Positions 11,097-21,994 of a stretch of DNA of 64,000 nt are shown piece after piece; the stretch's first letter is position 1; each line of letters starts with the position of its first letter. Below the pieces are notes generated by a model. It saw nothing but the letters and a program-made list of their open reading frames with translations, searched no databases and was not told the DNA's origin. Source of the DNA: Isoetes taiwanensis. Taxonomy: Eukaryota > Streptophyta > Lycopodiopsida > Isoetales > Isoetaceae. The DNA is taken from assembly GCA_021234155.1 (NCBI GenBank), contig JAJEKV010000520.1, positions 1 through 64,000 of the forward strand, written 5' to 3'. The position numbers and the translations under genes are program-made.

Positions 11097-13198
11097 TCAT
11101 ATTTTACACCCTATTGGTGTATAGTCTTTAAATGTCCGCCTAAAGACATTGACTAAGCGGTCCTTATTAAAACCATTTTTCTGGAAGTCTCGGACCATTT
11201 TTTTGAACTCCCAGTACAAAGAGATATGGATCACTACATAAGTAGAATAATGTAGTTGCTTGTGATACAATTAAATTGTAGCATTGCCTTATGTCTCTAT
11301 TGGAAGCCAATTGAATATATTGAATAAATTCGAAAGGTAATGACCTCCGTTTGTCAAATTTAGTAGTATCATATTTGCCTAGCTTGTCATCAAAAACCTG
11401 TATGTGGACATTTAAGAAATTGCACCTTGGTAGATTATAGTCATTCAATATGCTTTCACATTTATCCTCTTTAATTTCTAGAAAATTAAGAGGATAAATC
11501 CCCAAGAGATTGTCATCTATTCTTGGTTGCTCCTTGTCCATGAACATTCTTATGTTATGATTATTAAGACTTGCTAAATCATCAATATATACGTATGTAT
11601 CTTGAAATAAGCTAGCAAATCCTTTCTTCCTAAAGCGCCAATCTTTGATGAATCGAGGCTCATATTGTGCCAAATAAATATTACACCACAATGGAGAGCA
11701 TGAAAATCCCATGGGTATTCCTTTCATTTGTTTCCATACGGCATTCCCTAATTGAATGTGGCAATTGGATATCAACCAATTATTGATGGCAACCATTTCG
11801 TTTAATGATATTTCCTTCGCCCCATCAAAGCTATGTTTTCCCCAATAGCAAAAAAATCCGTTGATACCATTTTTTACCCACAAGTTACATGGGTGCTTGA
11901 ATTTATAAATCATTTCAATGAACCCTGTCATGTTTCTAATAAGTCCATCATGCCCATTCAATGGTATGGATTCATAACATTTGGCTATGTCATACAAATG
12001 TATTCTTGATTTTTGCGGGCAAATTAATGACAAACTCAATTGTTGATTCAGTCCACCATATAGTTCTAGTTTTGACACCAAGAAATCTCTTTACATCTGT
12101 GTCTAATTTATGTCCAATCTCTTTGAATGCTGGTATCATACTTCTCAAGGCTTTGGTTACGAGTAATGCCATCTCAGAGAATACACAATTAGATGCATTG
12201 GTCAACCATCGAAAGCATCTTTATGTGCTTTGTAAATAGCCATAAAGATGCGGTAGGTTGTTAGGCGGCCGGACGTATTAAATTAGTTATATTCGTCATC
12301 TCCTCAATACATTGGCTAGCAACAAGGTCCGTTGCACATGATAAATAATCATCATCAAGGCACATTTGGAAGTCATCACTTTGCATTCTAATAATGGCCG
12401 ACTTCCTAATATATGCTTTGCAAATAAATCTTTGGAGTATTTGATGCTTTATCTACTCGAGAGATATACAAGTTTTGGAGCAACCATGATTTCTCCTCTA
12501 AACTTGCATTATTTAGCTCACACACTTGAGGTATTCTTACCTTGTGTCTATTTTTTCTAGTTAATTCCTTGACTTGGGTTACGATATAATATAAGCAAAG
12601 GATGCGGCAAGACGTCTTTGTGAAATATTTGGGCTTATTTCTAGAATTTCAATAGTTTTTCTCCAAGCCCCAAACATCTCTTTCACTACTTCCTCCCTGT
12701 CAAAGGGTCTCAATGGGATATGATTCAACCCTTTTCTTAACTCATTTTGGATGCTTTTTGGGAACAAATTTGCAATGACAAGGTTTTTACATGTTGTTTG
12801 CTATCATCGCATGGTGCCAAGAAATTTTTGAAGCATTTGTTCACTTCACATCTGCATAGTAATTCATCGTGAATACTAAAACCGCAAAAAGTGTTTCTTG
12901 GTTTGTACCATGAGTTGCAAATGGCTGGCAAATATTTCCATCCATATATAATATCATCCAGCAAGTTGCCATTTTCAAAGCCAAAAATATGTTTTAAACA
13001 ATACTTGAAAATCACTTTTGGCTTAATCAATTCAAAAGCTCTGTTTACATAAGTCATATGCACATAACTATGATTCATTGTTTGACATTTGACTATTATG
13101 TTCCTACCACAGAACATTTCCATTTTCCTTGGAATGATTTCAGAATCCTCAAACGTTTCCTGTGAGAGTGATAACATCAAAAATCCTTCATAAAGCAA
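11097..13198 (-). CDS. U1 reverse transcriptase (Penelope-like/rvt clade), frameshifted
   Basis: RT core in order: motif A YDIAKCYESIPL, motif B GIPMGFSCSPLWCNIYL, the catalytic YIDDL, motif D NFLEIKEDKCES, and a C-terminal block with KFDKRRSLPFEF. This order, the GIPMG box and the DKR block place it in the Penelope-like/rvt group, not with LINE or LTR enzymes. Upstream, GWKYLPAICNSWYKP, a cysteine cluster (LLCRCEVNKC) and RKGLNHIPLRPFDREE match the U2 N-terminal domain. At least three frame changes occur (near 12740, just before motif A near 12000, and near 11215); the last is followed by NGFNKDRLVNVFRRTFKDY and a stop at 11097. All catalytic aspartates are present. No GIY-YIG endonuclease follows. 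Start uncertain. Confidence 0.85.
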
Positions 13199-13345
13199 AA
13201 AAGCTTTTCAATCTTAAATTCACACAAAAAGCTGCAATACTATACTTGTAACTTTACTCAAATAGTACTGTTCTATCCTCGCAGAGTAGAAACATATTTC
13301 CAAAGTACAAGCAAGCCAAATTCTTGTTGAGCATATCTTTTTTTG

Positions 13346-14923
13346 CTAGTCCCATTGATTGTTGAAATTCAATGAATTGGGAACAATTTCATCTTCTTCA
13401 AATGATCTCTGCACTGTTTCTGCATGTCTATCATAAGAATCACTAGCAGATGTGGAGGCTGAATCAAAACCTCTTGCTCTTGATCTGCCTCTTCCTCTTC
13501 CTCTACCACGCCCCCTTCCTCTCATATTACTTCTTCCTCTAACATTGCGTCCGTCAGAGCTATGGGGCGGTCTCCCTCTTCTAGGTGTAGACCTGGAATC
13601 CCTTGTATTGTGTCCTCCACTATATGGAGTGCTATTGTCTGATCTGTTGGCAGCATGAGCATTACCATGTTGATCATAAAAAGTACCTGTATTAAGCATT
13701 TGTGCATCATTTCTTGGCGTGGCCACCGTCTCACTTGAAGTTCTAACCTGTCCCACATTAGCTCCATTGCTATTATCTCTAGTTCTTTTTGCTGATGTGG
13801 GGGTATTCAAAAATTCAGTAAAGGATGCTGGTTTTATCATTTTCTCAATAATATTTAAACCTGCCTCTCCTTTATATGCTGGCCAGAATGTAGCTTTAGG
13901 ATCCAGGATAAATGATGAGATGCCTTCAATCATATATCGCCTAGTGAAGTGAAAGATAACACATTGCTGGAGAATCTGCTCCACATTTTTTTCACTGCTC
14001 CAATGTACGAATAATGCCCATCTTGCCTCCAATGAGATTGCATCAGGAAAGAAGGTTTCAAGATTATTCATCATAAACCAGAATACATGATCAAACCATA
14101 AAATACCCTTTATCATTACATTGATAATGAGGGTGTACACACTTACTGATATGGCCTTCTCGGTTAGGCCATTTGTGTTATGATCAGCTTTTCTAGATTT
14201 TCCTATTTGTAGATCACGCTTTATATTGACCATCATAGGTGCACCTGCACATTTATCCGGATCAAACATGGTCAAATTGAAATTTTCTATTGCAATATCA
14301 TGTTCGATAATTTTGTGCCCTTTTCTAGCCAAAGCAGCCCATCTTTCTGCTGTGATGTTAAATGGCTCATTTCTTTCAATCCCAGCAAAATAGAAATAAG
14401 CTTCCAGAGGAATTGGTGCCAATAGATTATATGATTGAATATCCCACATTTTATGGTCCTTATCTGCTGATAATAATTCCACTGTTCTCCTAGGGACTAT
14501 CGGTGTGGGATACTTAGTGAAAAGCTTTGATGGATCATTCTGTTTTTCTGCTTCCTGATTCACCTTCTCTATTGAGATATCAGTAGCTTCTTTAGTTAAC
14601 TTGATCCCTGCCAGTTTCGGATGCACCTCAATTATCTTGATGTAATCAAATGGTCTACTTTTCATTTTGAGTGCTAAAACACCAAGCCACTCACTGAATC
14701 CCAAGTAAGCCACAGCAGACAATCTATAATCTGTTAAATTCGTTTCAAGTTCGATAATTCTCTTGTGCATGCCTTCGTTATTGAGGCAACAAAGTATGGT
14801 TTGAATTGCTTTATTGGGAATCTGGTAGTTTAGTGAAGGATAGCCAAGCTTCCTAAGTTCTGGAACCCACAACATTTCTAAATCATTGTGCTCCTTTGTC
14901 CCTGTAGGCTGCACCACATGCAC
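13346..14923 (-). CDS. U1 ORF1, gag-like protein with RG-rich tail (525 aa)
   Basis: The longest intact frame in the window. No known domain is recognised. Residues 1-330 are mixed alpha-type sequence (includes GYPSLNYQIPNKAIQTILCC and WFDHVFWFMMNNLETFFPDA). The C-terminal third is Ser/Thr/Asn-rich and ends in an RGRGRG block flanked by more basic residues, as in RNA-binding gag/ORF1 proteins. A GTGGTGCAG acceptor lies at the very start, so the true N-terminus is probably spliced on from upstream exons. Residues around RPFDYIKIIEV and the Trp-Phe-Asp-x-x-x-Trp-Phe segment align with the second ORF1 type in U2-U4, showing a common origin. RNA-binding role is inferred from composition and position only. 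Confidence 0.7.
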   Translation of the reverse strand: MHVVQPTGTKEHNDLEMLWVPELRKLGYPSLNYQIPNKAIQTILCCLNNEGMHKRIIELETNLTDYRLSAVAYLGFSEWLGVLALKMKSRPFDYIKIIEVHPKLAGIKLTKEATDISIEKVNQEAEKQNDPSKLFTKYPTPIVPRRTVELLSADKDHKMWDIQSYNLLAPIPLEAYFYFAGIERNEPFNITAERWAALARKGHKIIEHDIAIENFNLTMFDPDKCAGAPMMVNIKRDLQIGKSRKADHNTNGLTEKAISVSVYTLIINVMIKGILWFDHVFWFMMNNLETFFPDAISLEARWALFVHWSSEKNVEQILQQCVIFHFTRRYMIEGISSFILDPKATFWPAYKGEAGLNIIEKMIKPASFTEFLNTPTSAKRTRDNSNGANVGQVRTSSETVATPRNDAQMLNTGTFYDQHGNAHAANRSDNSTPYSGGHNTRDSRSTPRRGRPPHSSDGRNVRGRSNMRGRGRGRGRGRGRSRARGFDSASTSASDSYDRHAETVQRSFEEDEIVPNSLNFNNQWD

Positions 14924-16632
14924 GATAATTATGTGTATTAGATATAAAGAGTAGATTAAATCAGTACATTTGTATAATTCAATCCAAATTACAACTCAGT
15001 ATAGTCCTAACTTGTAATATAGAATAGTAAATGTGAAAAACGTTTTTGAGAGTATCAGTAAAGGCATTCATGTTGTAAGTCAAGTGAGCTCATAGGCTGA
15101 TTCTAGAGGGTATGGGTATCAAGTCCTAGAACTTGTTAACGGAAGTTTCAGCATATATACTCTATCTTTATACTAGGGTCTTATCTAGCAAAAGAACTTA
15201 CTACTACTAACTTGGTCTCTTGACCGAAGCTAGAGAGAGTCCGTCCTGGCACTACCCAGGCCCATGTTCTCTTGAGTCAAATGTGGACAGTAAGTAGAAA
15301 AATTCAGTTTATACTTATGAAGTAGGCAGGACAAAAATCATTTTCCTGTGAGGATATGATGTTAAGCTGATGTCTCCATTTGGAATTCAGAAATGTCTAA
15401 GTGTAGACAAGAGGAAAGAATGATAAACAGAACCCTTTTCCTTTGTTCAGATCCTTCAAGCAGTTAACTTGTAGTTGCTCTCTCATGTATTAGAGAACAT
15501 CTCATAAGTAATTGTAAAGCCATATGTTGTTGGCTCAAGAGACATGTATGTCTCTCAGACTCTTTGTTATATGAGTGTGGATCCAATAAAGAAAGTACAT
15601 TCTTACCTTTAAAAGCGCATATAAGGAAGCCCGATTACCATAGAGACAAGATAAATCCTTAATCACCATGCACGATGTTTGAGAGCTTGGCCTATTCTTC
15701 GATGTTGGTGAAGGAAACACAAATATCATAAGTCGGATAATCAACTTAATTTATTTGTTCATTACCATAGTGTAGTATATTTAAGTCTTTCAGACCTATT
15801 CTGAGTCCATGGTTAAGAATCAGATTCTTATGGATGATATGTCCTTACTAGTATTATGAAAAAAGCCGTTAAAAAGGAAATTTAAATAGCTTTTCTTGGA
15901 ATGTTCCACTACGTAGATCAGCACTTAAAATCCATCACTTGTATTTCTGAACAGATCCATACTAAAAAACTGTTTTTAAGCATGCTAACAAAATTGTTCC
16001 TTATATTATATTGTATTACTACATGGTGCCCACAAAATATGGTCGATATGTTCATATTGCTGTAGATCTGGTTAAAGCATCTATTATATGCTATAGATCT
16101 CAGGAAGTAGCAGAGCCAAAAAGGAATATATATCATGGCAATTCTATTGTAAGTACTCAAAACGAGATAGAAAGAAGGAAAATATATGGTTCCATCTTGG
16201 TGATAAAAAGAAATGAGTAGTCTTCACTCCAAAGGATTATCAGCAATTTCCAATTGAAGAGTTCGTCCAGGTGGTCCATAGTACATATATCCATCACATA
16301 AACATGAATCAGAAAGGGAGGGTCTCCATGTTACCTGCAACCAACCAGACATACATTAGCAAATCTATGGTAATGATGAGAGGGTCGTCAGGTAAGCAAG
16401 GGAGATAGAGCCTCAGTTTTTATCCTGCTCCTTTAGATGCATGAATGGATATAAGAATTTAAATAAAGTACTTGGTTTGCATGCATGGAAATAAACATAT
16501 TTTATGTCTGAAACTTAAGAAAAAATAAAGTAAAGTAGAGTAAACTATAGTAGAAGCCTTCTTGCAAAAATGTGACTCTAAGATCTGCGCGGTGGCTGAG
16601 ATATTTCGTCCAATACATGTTGAGAACTGAAA
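14924..16632 (-). other. U1 spliced leader region with two candidate exons
   Basis: Mostly stop-rich. Two conserved candidate exons have splice-like borders: 16334-16228 (acceptor GGTTGCAG, donor GTGAAG; encodes SDSCLCDGYMYYGPPGR) and 15691-15608 (acceptor AATAG, donor GTAAGA; encodes PSSQTSCMVIKDLSCLYG). Both recur in U2-U4. Whether they join the AT-hook exon to ORF1 in one transcript needs RNA evidence. Confidence 0.4.
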
Positions 16633-16920
16633 TTAGTTAGTTATGCTAAAAAGAACCTCTTGTGTGGCCTGTAGCATGTCCGGGTCCTCCATATCGCTTG
16701 AAAGGACTGCTGGATTGTTGTAGATAGGATTGTTTTTTGGATCTTCTGCCTCTGTTATAGCTTTGGCATTTGCAGCTCTAGCTAAACACCTCTTAATAAT
16801 CTCGGCAGCATTGGCATTTTTACTCTGTGTAGTACTGTTTCTAGGGATGCCGATATCCTTTCTGGGTGCCTTATTCTTTGCCCCAGGTGGCCTCCCAGAC
16901 TTGCGCTTCACTCCACTCAT
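16633..16920 (-). CDS. U1 AT-hook exon (ORF1 N-terminus or separate small ORF)
   Basis: Starting at ATG 16920 the frame reads MSGVKRKSGRPPGAKNKAPR. KRKSGRPPG is an AT-hook-like minor-groove DNA-binding motif (Gly-Arg-Pro core within basic residues). The rest is Ala/Asn-rich and acidic, about 95 residues in total, with a possible donor (GAG|GTTCTT) near its end. A longer frame to 17043 exists, but the AT-hook Met is the more natural start. The exon recurs in all four units, and in U3 it is the insertion site of the 13.5-kb element. Confidence 0.6.
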   Translation of the reverse strand: MSGVKRKSGRPPGAKNKAPRKDIGIPRNSTTQSKNANAAEIIKRCLARAANAKAITEAEDPKNNPIYNNPAVLSSDMEDPDMLQATQEVLFSITN

Positions 16921-17865
16921 GTTTGTGATGGCCGGAATGGAGACGAGCAGATAGAAGAGTATGATACGAAATGAAGGAATATGATATGAAAGGAAGACTA
17001 CTACCTCAAAAACGGCACCCATTAATGCTGGAATTCCCTCCAATTTGGTCTTACATTATCTCTAAATAAGAGCGGTTTGCATTTACTTCTGCCGCCTCCA
17101 GCAGGTATCACCAGTGTCTTCTTATTCAATGCATTCGGCCTAGTTAGGCACTGGTCCAAAACCCTAAGGTCATTTGAATACAAAATATGTATTTAATTCT
17201 ACCATTGAAACCCTTAGAAGTTAGAATGAGTGAGATGAGTGGAATGCCTCCATGTTCAATATGAATCCATGAATATGTCAATATTCATGGTATCTTTATT
17301 TTTTGACGGCACCCTGTATTCTAAGCATGATAAAAACTTGATACCTCAAGAACATGGTAATATGTTGGATTAATCATAACCATTAAATGAAAACTGAAGT
17401 AAACCAGAATCAAAATAGGATAATCAAGAATAAGCAAGAATAAACCTATGCTGTCTAAGCCCATAACTTTTCTATAGGTCTGTCCATAGGTCCAAACTTG
17501 GGATTGATCCCATAGGTCCATTCCCATGTTATAATCAAGGGAAAGAAATATTCTATGTTTCATTAAATTAATGTTAATGGTGTATCGTAGACCATACCAG
17601 CAATTTGCTCAAATTATACGATACACGTAAATTGGACGTAGTCATTTTATCCTATGGTAATACATCCTGATTATGACCTCACAAGTAGTCCCCATGATGG
17701 AGAGAGAGACATATGGAAACATATGTAGGCCTAGACAAACTGCCCTACTAGGTCAAACTGTGAACTTGTATCAGACCCCACCAGTGTAGTTTCAAGCTAC
17801 ATCTACAAAGTCAAATAAATCAGCCAGTTCCAGTCCAATATATATTTATATTTATATATGTATAT
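16921..17865 (-). other. U1 5' region
   Basis: Upstream end of the unit, strongly conserved in all four units and ending in a TA-rich stretch (TATATTTATATTTATATATG). The short frame at 17321-17563 is kept only because the DNA is identical. Presumably carries the promoter; no convincing TATA/start pair could be picked. Confidence 0.4.
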
Positions 17866-17889
17866 ATAGCACCTACCTCCTGCCGCAGG

Positions 17890-17974
17890 GAGTAGGGTCC
17901 TTTGATTAATAAATAGCATTTTAATGCTAGGTAGAGTAGGGCACCCAGCATGCATGCTAGGACCCTACTCTACC
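17890..17974 (-). other. U2 3'-terminal structured element
   Basis: GAGTAGGGTCCT (17890-17901) is perfectly complementary to AGGACCCTACTC (17959-17970), and GGTAGAGTAGGG (17930-17941) is perfectly complementary to CCCTACTCTACC (17963-17974). The two 12-bp stems compete for the same strand. Inside are the hairpin AGCATTTTAATGCT and the palindrome AGCATGCATGCT. It lies between the RT stop and the unit end, where a retroelement RNA would be recognised by its RT. Confidence 0.6.
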
Positions 17975-18011
17975 CGTAAGAAAATATAGAACAAGTAGAG
18001 TGTATGAATAA

Positions 18012-20085
18012 TCAGAAATACCTGTATTTTAGGAGAGGTACCAGATCGGTAGTGTTGTAGCAAAGTCCAGGAAATTCTTGTTTAAGGACTGTACAAACAT
18101 TCCGGACAATAGTTCGTCTGTCGAAACCATTGTGTATAAACAGGTCCATAATGATATTCAAATCTTCAGCTGCACCCTTAAAACTATTGTGTACATATAG
18201 ACAAGGCATAACTTGTGAGCATATGACTTTGCTTGCTTGAAAATATGGTCGACAGCTATCAGCCATAATATACTTTCTGACATGAAAGGGAAGTTTATTC
18301 CTTTTGTCATACTTGCTGGTACGGTACAGTCCCAAACTACCATTGATTATTTGTATTCTCATGTTAAGGAAATTAGCAGCCATGCCAATCTGTTTGTCCA
18401 GTCCAATACCAACAAACTGTTCAGTCTCATTCTTGATTTCTATGTGTTTCAGGTTGTATATCCCAATGGATGCATTTTTATCAAGAAAGATGGAAGGGTT
18501 CCCACAGTTAATCAGCAGCAAGTCATCCATATAGCGAAATGCACTTTTAAATCTTTCTATGTCTCTATATCTACCAGCTTTTGCTAGTTTCAGGATGAAT
18601 TCTTCTTCGAACCAGGCTAAAAAGAGATTACACCAGTTAGGTGAGCATGAGAAACCCATTGGGATGCCTGAACTTTGTCTCCATGTGGTCTCATTGTTAC
18701 AAAGCCAGCAGTTCCTTAACAGCCAAACATTCATTTCACAAAGCTCTTGACATTTTAACTCAATCCAGCAGTTTGGTTGTTTGGCTTTGGTGTCCCATTT
18801 AACAATGAAACCCTCCTTACTGCTGCTTGATACTCTTTTGTACCACATTTTAGCTTTGTGGTTCATGGCCTTCTGGAATTTGAACGCCTCAGATATAATT
18901 TTTTGTATAATGTAGCAGATGCCGTCTTCCCCTTCAAGTGGGATTGATTCATAGCATTTAGCTATGTCGCAAACAAAGACACTAGAAATTACGCTTTGGT
19001 AAATTGAGAGCCACCTCATATACGGAATCAATCATCCAGTTCGGGCTGAAACCTTTTGGGCAGAAAACATTAATATCCTTGGTCTTGTTAGCTGAGATAT
19101 CAGGCCAAATGTTGATAATACATTTAAGGCTTTGTGTGATTAAATCTGCAATTTTAGTGAACATCGTATTATGGGCATTAGTAATCCAACGGAAGGTGTT
19201 CTTGTGAGCTTTATATATTCCAAGTAGGTATGGAAGTGGTGGTAGCTCATCAGGTAGATGGTCCCATTTCAGGATATGAGACAATTCCATAATTAAATCT
19301 TTCTGTAGGTCTGTCACAGAATTTGTCGAAGCAATAAAGTCATGACTGTTCAATCTTTCAGTCGCTAAAATCTTAGCTAATCTTGGGCACATGAAGCTCG
19401 CGTTATTAGTTGCTTTATCAATGCCCGAAATATACAGGTTTCTCTTAACCCATATTAATTCTTTTATCGCTTCCACATCATCTTGCAAGATGTAATGTCT
19501 AATCTTGCCTTTCAGGCTGTTGAGGTATTCTGTCATTAATGTCAGAGCTCTTTCTCTTAATGAAGTCTCTACCATTTGTAAAGTTCTATGTTCAATATTT
19601 TTCAAATTAAATCTGTTCACCCTTAAAAAAGAGTGTAGACTGTCAATAACAGTACCCATGCACTCATTGATATCCATTTTTCTGTGCGGAATATGATTCA
19701 GACCCTTCAAGAATAGATTTCTGAGATTTTTGTTGCGTATGATATTGCAATCAGTGGTCAAAACGTGCTTGTACTCCGGGTCAACGTAATCAATCAAAGC
19801 TCTACTGGAGCAAGGACAATTAGGTACACGTTTATCTACAAAAGTATTGAAAGGTTTATAGACAAGGCTGGACAACTTCTCCATGTATTTCCACCCAAAA
19901 GTAGTGGTGTTGAGAGCTTCAATCCCTTCTTCACCGAAATCTTCCTGGATAATTGGAGATAGGAGATCTTTTATTCTGATAGAATCCATCAATCTGGAAA
20001 AATATGTCAGATGCACATGATGTGCTTTGTTCTTTTCTTTTATCACCGCACGGATATGAATTAACATTGTTAGTATCAACTTCAA
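18012..20085 (-). CDS. U2 reverse transcriptase (Penelope-like/rvt clade), one frame break
   Basis: N-terminal part (20085-18982): GWKYMEKLSSLVYKP, the Cys cluster NCPCSS, YKHVLTTDCNIIRN, LRNLFLKGLNHIPHR, ISGIDKATNNASFMC (the Asp-Lys motif of this RT group) and LPYLLGIYKAHKNTFRWI (RT1-2). Core part (19031-18012): CDIAKCYESIPLEGEDG (A), GIPMGFSCSPNWCNLFL (B), FRYMDDLLLIN (catalytic Asp pair), FLNMRIQIINGSLG and SKYDKRNKLPFHVRKYI (thumb side). The two parts overlap in different frames at about 19000; one extra A relative to U3/U4 causes it. The total, about 680 residues, fits an endonuclease-less Penelope-like enzyme. The stop at 18012 leaves no room for GIY-YIG. Best-preserved RT of the window. 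Confidence 0.88.
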
Positions 20086-20562
20086 GTTTTCTAGTCGTGT
20101 TATCCTCCAGTTCCTGAACAGTTTGGCAATTAAATAGTTTATTACATACTAAGAGATAATACATTCTATCTTTACTACAATAGAACTTTAAAAGAGTAGA
20201 GGCACAGTGAAAGTCGTATGCTTGGACAAGGAATAAAAAGTTGTTACAGTGTAAAGGCTAGTGTCGTGAGATATGTGCATAGTCATATGCATCGTATGAC
20301 AGCGTTAATTCCTGAGTTCTGAATCCATAAATGATCACCTAAGGCTAGAAAGCAGACGGTACAATCTGCTATGATCTGCTAAATGGACCATATAATTGTT
20401 ATGACCTAATATCCGTAATGTAAAAATAGCTTTAACAAGCTGGTACAGAAAATCAGAATACAGTAAAGTGACAAGCACTAAATTTAGATGCTTAGAACGT
20501 CTAAAAAAGAAACATGTAGTATTAAATCAGAACCCTTTTTAAGAAAAAGGAACTAACCTCGT

Positions 20563-21994
20563 TCATGCTTCAGTCAGATCTATTGTCTTTGGATCTGCTT
20601 CAAATACCCTAGAAGCGTTGCTTTTTGTGACTGATGCTTCCTCGAGCCCGCTTTGCATTCTAGTTCCCTCAAAGGCAAAACTTGAGGTGTTCAAAGAAGA
20701 CCCTGCAGTCACAGAGCTAGAGACATCAATTGTTTCTTTTGTGGTCTTAGCAAATACTCTAGGTGGAAAGTAAGCGCCACTTTTCTTTGGAGGATGTAGT
20801 ACCCGGCATAAGCATTACGCCCATTTGTAGTTACCCTTTTTCCTCCCTTTGTTAAATTGGTTTTTCTTAGGGCCAGGATTCGTCCTAATCTTATATTCTG
20901 TGGGACGAAGCATCATATCTACCAATTAATACAAGGTGATCATTGCCAAATTTGATATTTGGGTCACATTTAGGATCCTTGCCGAATTCAATAGCCATAT
21001 TAGCCATGAGGTTTGAAACCTCATATATGCTATCGAGCAATACTTGCTTTTCTTCAAGTTATTGGTCAATAAATTAACCAAAGCAATAAAGGCATTGGTG
21101 CATCCCCCTTGTATTCCTCCGGGAAAACCTTATCCGGGTTGTTCCAAGAAGAACCAAATCGCTGGTCAAACCGGTGATGTTATCTCCACATCCATCACTA
21201 ATAGGTGGCATATCACATGCGCATTTGATATATGGAGCAAAGGACCTCCAGATTTTTCTCAATATGAAATCCTCCTTCAGATTGACACCCATGGCCATAT
21301 GATTTTTCTGGTTACAATATAGACCATTGGGGCATGGGCAACTTTTGTTAAACATTTGAGTGATAAAGGAAACTAAGATTTTTTCTTTCTCCATATTGTA
21401 CTCCCCTTTATCAATTATTTTGTATTCTTTTTCCATCATGGTGTCACTGATGTCTGCCATGAATTTCCATGCCTGCACTGATATAGGTGCACAAGTTCCC
21501 ATGGTGCCTGTTTTCCAGAGTACCTGATCATACTCTTCACCAAGTGCCTCCACAACATGTGAAGGAATCATAGGAAAAAGTGTAGTGTTGTTTAAGTCTA
21601 GTCTGTCCTCATCATCTATTTCCATCATATCCCCTTCTATCTCAGCAGTTGTGTTATCCGTGTAGTCTGCCTCAGCTTCCTCAGAAGGTATAGTATGAGC
21701 AGTGTTATCAATGATGTTGCTTTCAAGGCCGAGAGTAATAGCGCTAAACAGACTGTTTCCCACAATCTGATCACTAGCTTTTTCTACCACTTTTTCTTTG
21801 ACAGGTGGCTTTTTTATAGCTTGCTTGACATTCTTTTTCCTGGCGGAATTCACCGCATAGGCTTGTCTTAAACGGCTTTCAGTAGCCTCAAATATCTGCT
21901 GCAATTCTATTTCAGCATCAGTTCGTGCACACAACAGAAGACTTATATCTCTATATGTGTCGTCAATTATCTTGATGTAATCAAATGCCTTCAA
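20563..21994 (-). CDS. U2 ORF1, lineage B (gag-like), frame broken
   Basis: Reads KAFDYIKIIDDTYRDISLL at the left-lineage junction, then an acidic segment, then CPCPNGLYCNQKNHM, a Cys-x-Cys-x5-Cys-x4-His cluster that may bind zinc. A frame change near 21150 separates this from the C-terminal part, which carries KKNQFNKGRKKG (basic) and YFPPRVFAK and ends FEADPKTIDLTEA at 20563. The U4 copy shows the unbroken C-terminal half. Related to the U1 ORF1 but with a basic Lys-rich rather than RG-rich tail. The start is not a real ATG; the junction with lineage A lies exactly there. Confidence 0.6.

Larger units (their letters stand above)
11097..17865 (-). mobile_element. Retroelement unit U1 (lineage A)
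   Basis: Minus-strand unit with, in transcription order, an AT-hook exon (16920-16633), small candidate exons (16334-16228, 15691-15608), ORF1 (14923-13346) and RT (13198-11097). From about 13915 rightwards it is nearly identical to U2-U4, but its ORF1 C-terminus and RT belong to a different, divergent lineage. The right edge touches the left edge of U2 at 17865/17866 without a gap. The left edge is uncertain and may extend into the broken gene at 9634-10990. Confidence 0.75.

Noticed and set aside
13452-13952. Plus-strand frames (Pro/Leu-rich) over the U1 ORF1
   Set aside because: Antisense shadows of the RG-rich tail coding sequence.
17820-17980. Tandem unit junction as a telomeric (TTTAGGG) attachment point
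   Set aside because: No telomeric repeats at either junction; only TA-rich sequence. The single TTAGGG inside the TIR of the 13.5-kb element is not repeated.
18237-18750. Plus-strand frames of 76-116 aa, conserved also at 31356-31706
   Set aside because: Antisense of the RT core; conserved only because the units are near-identical.
19225-19270. CTGATGAG on the minus strand, possible hammerhead ribozyme core as found in some Penelope-like elements
   Set aside because: It lies in RT coding sequence (LPDELPPLPYLLG) and no GAAA box or flanking stems follow.
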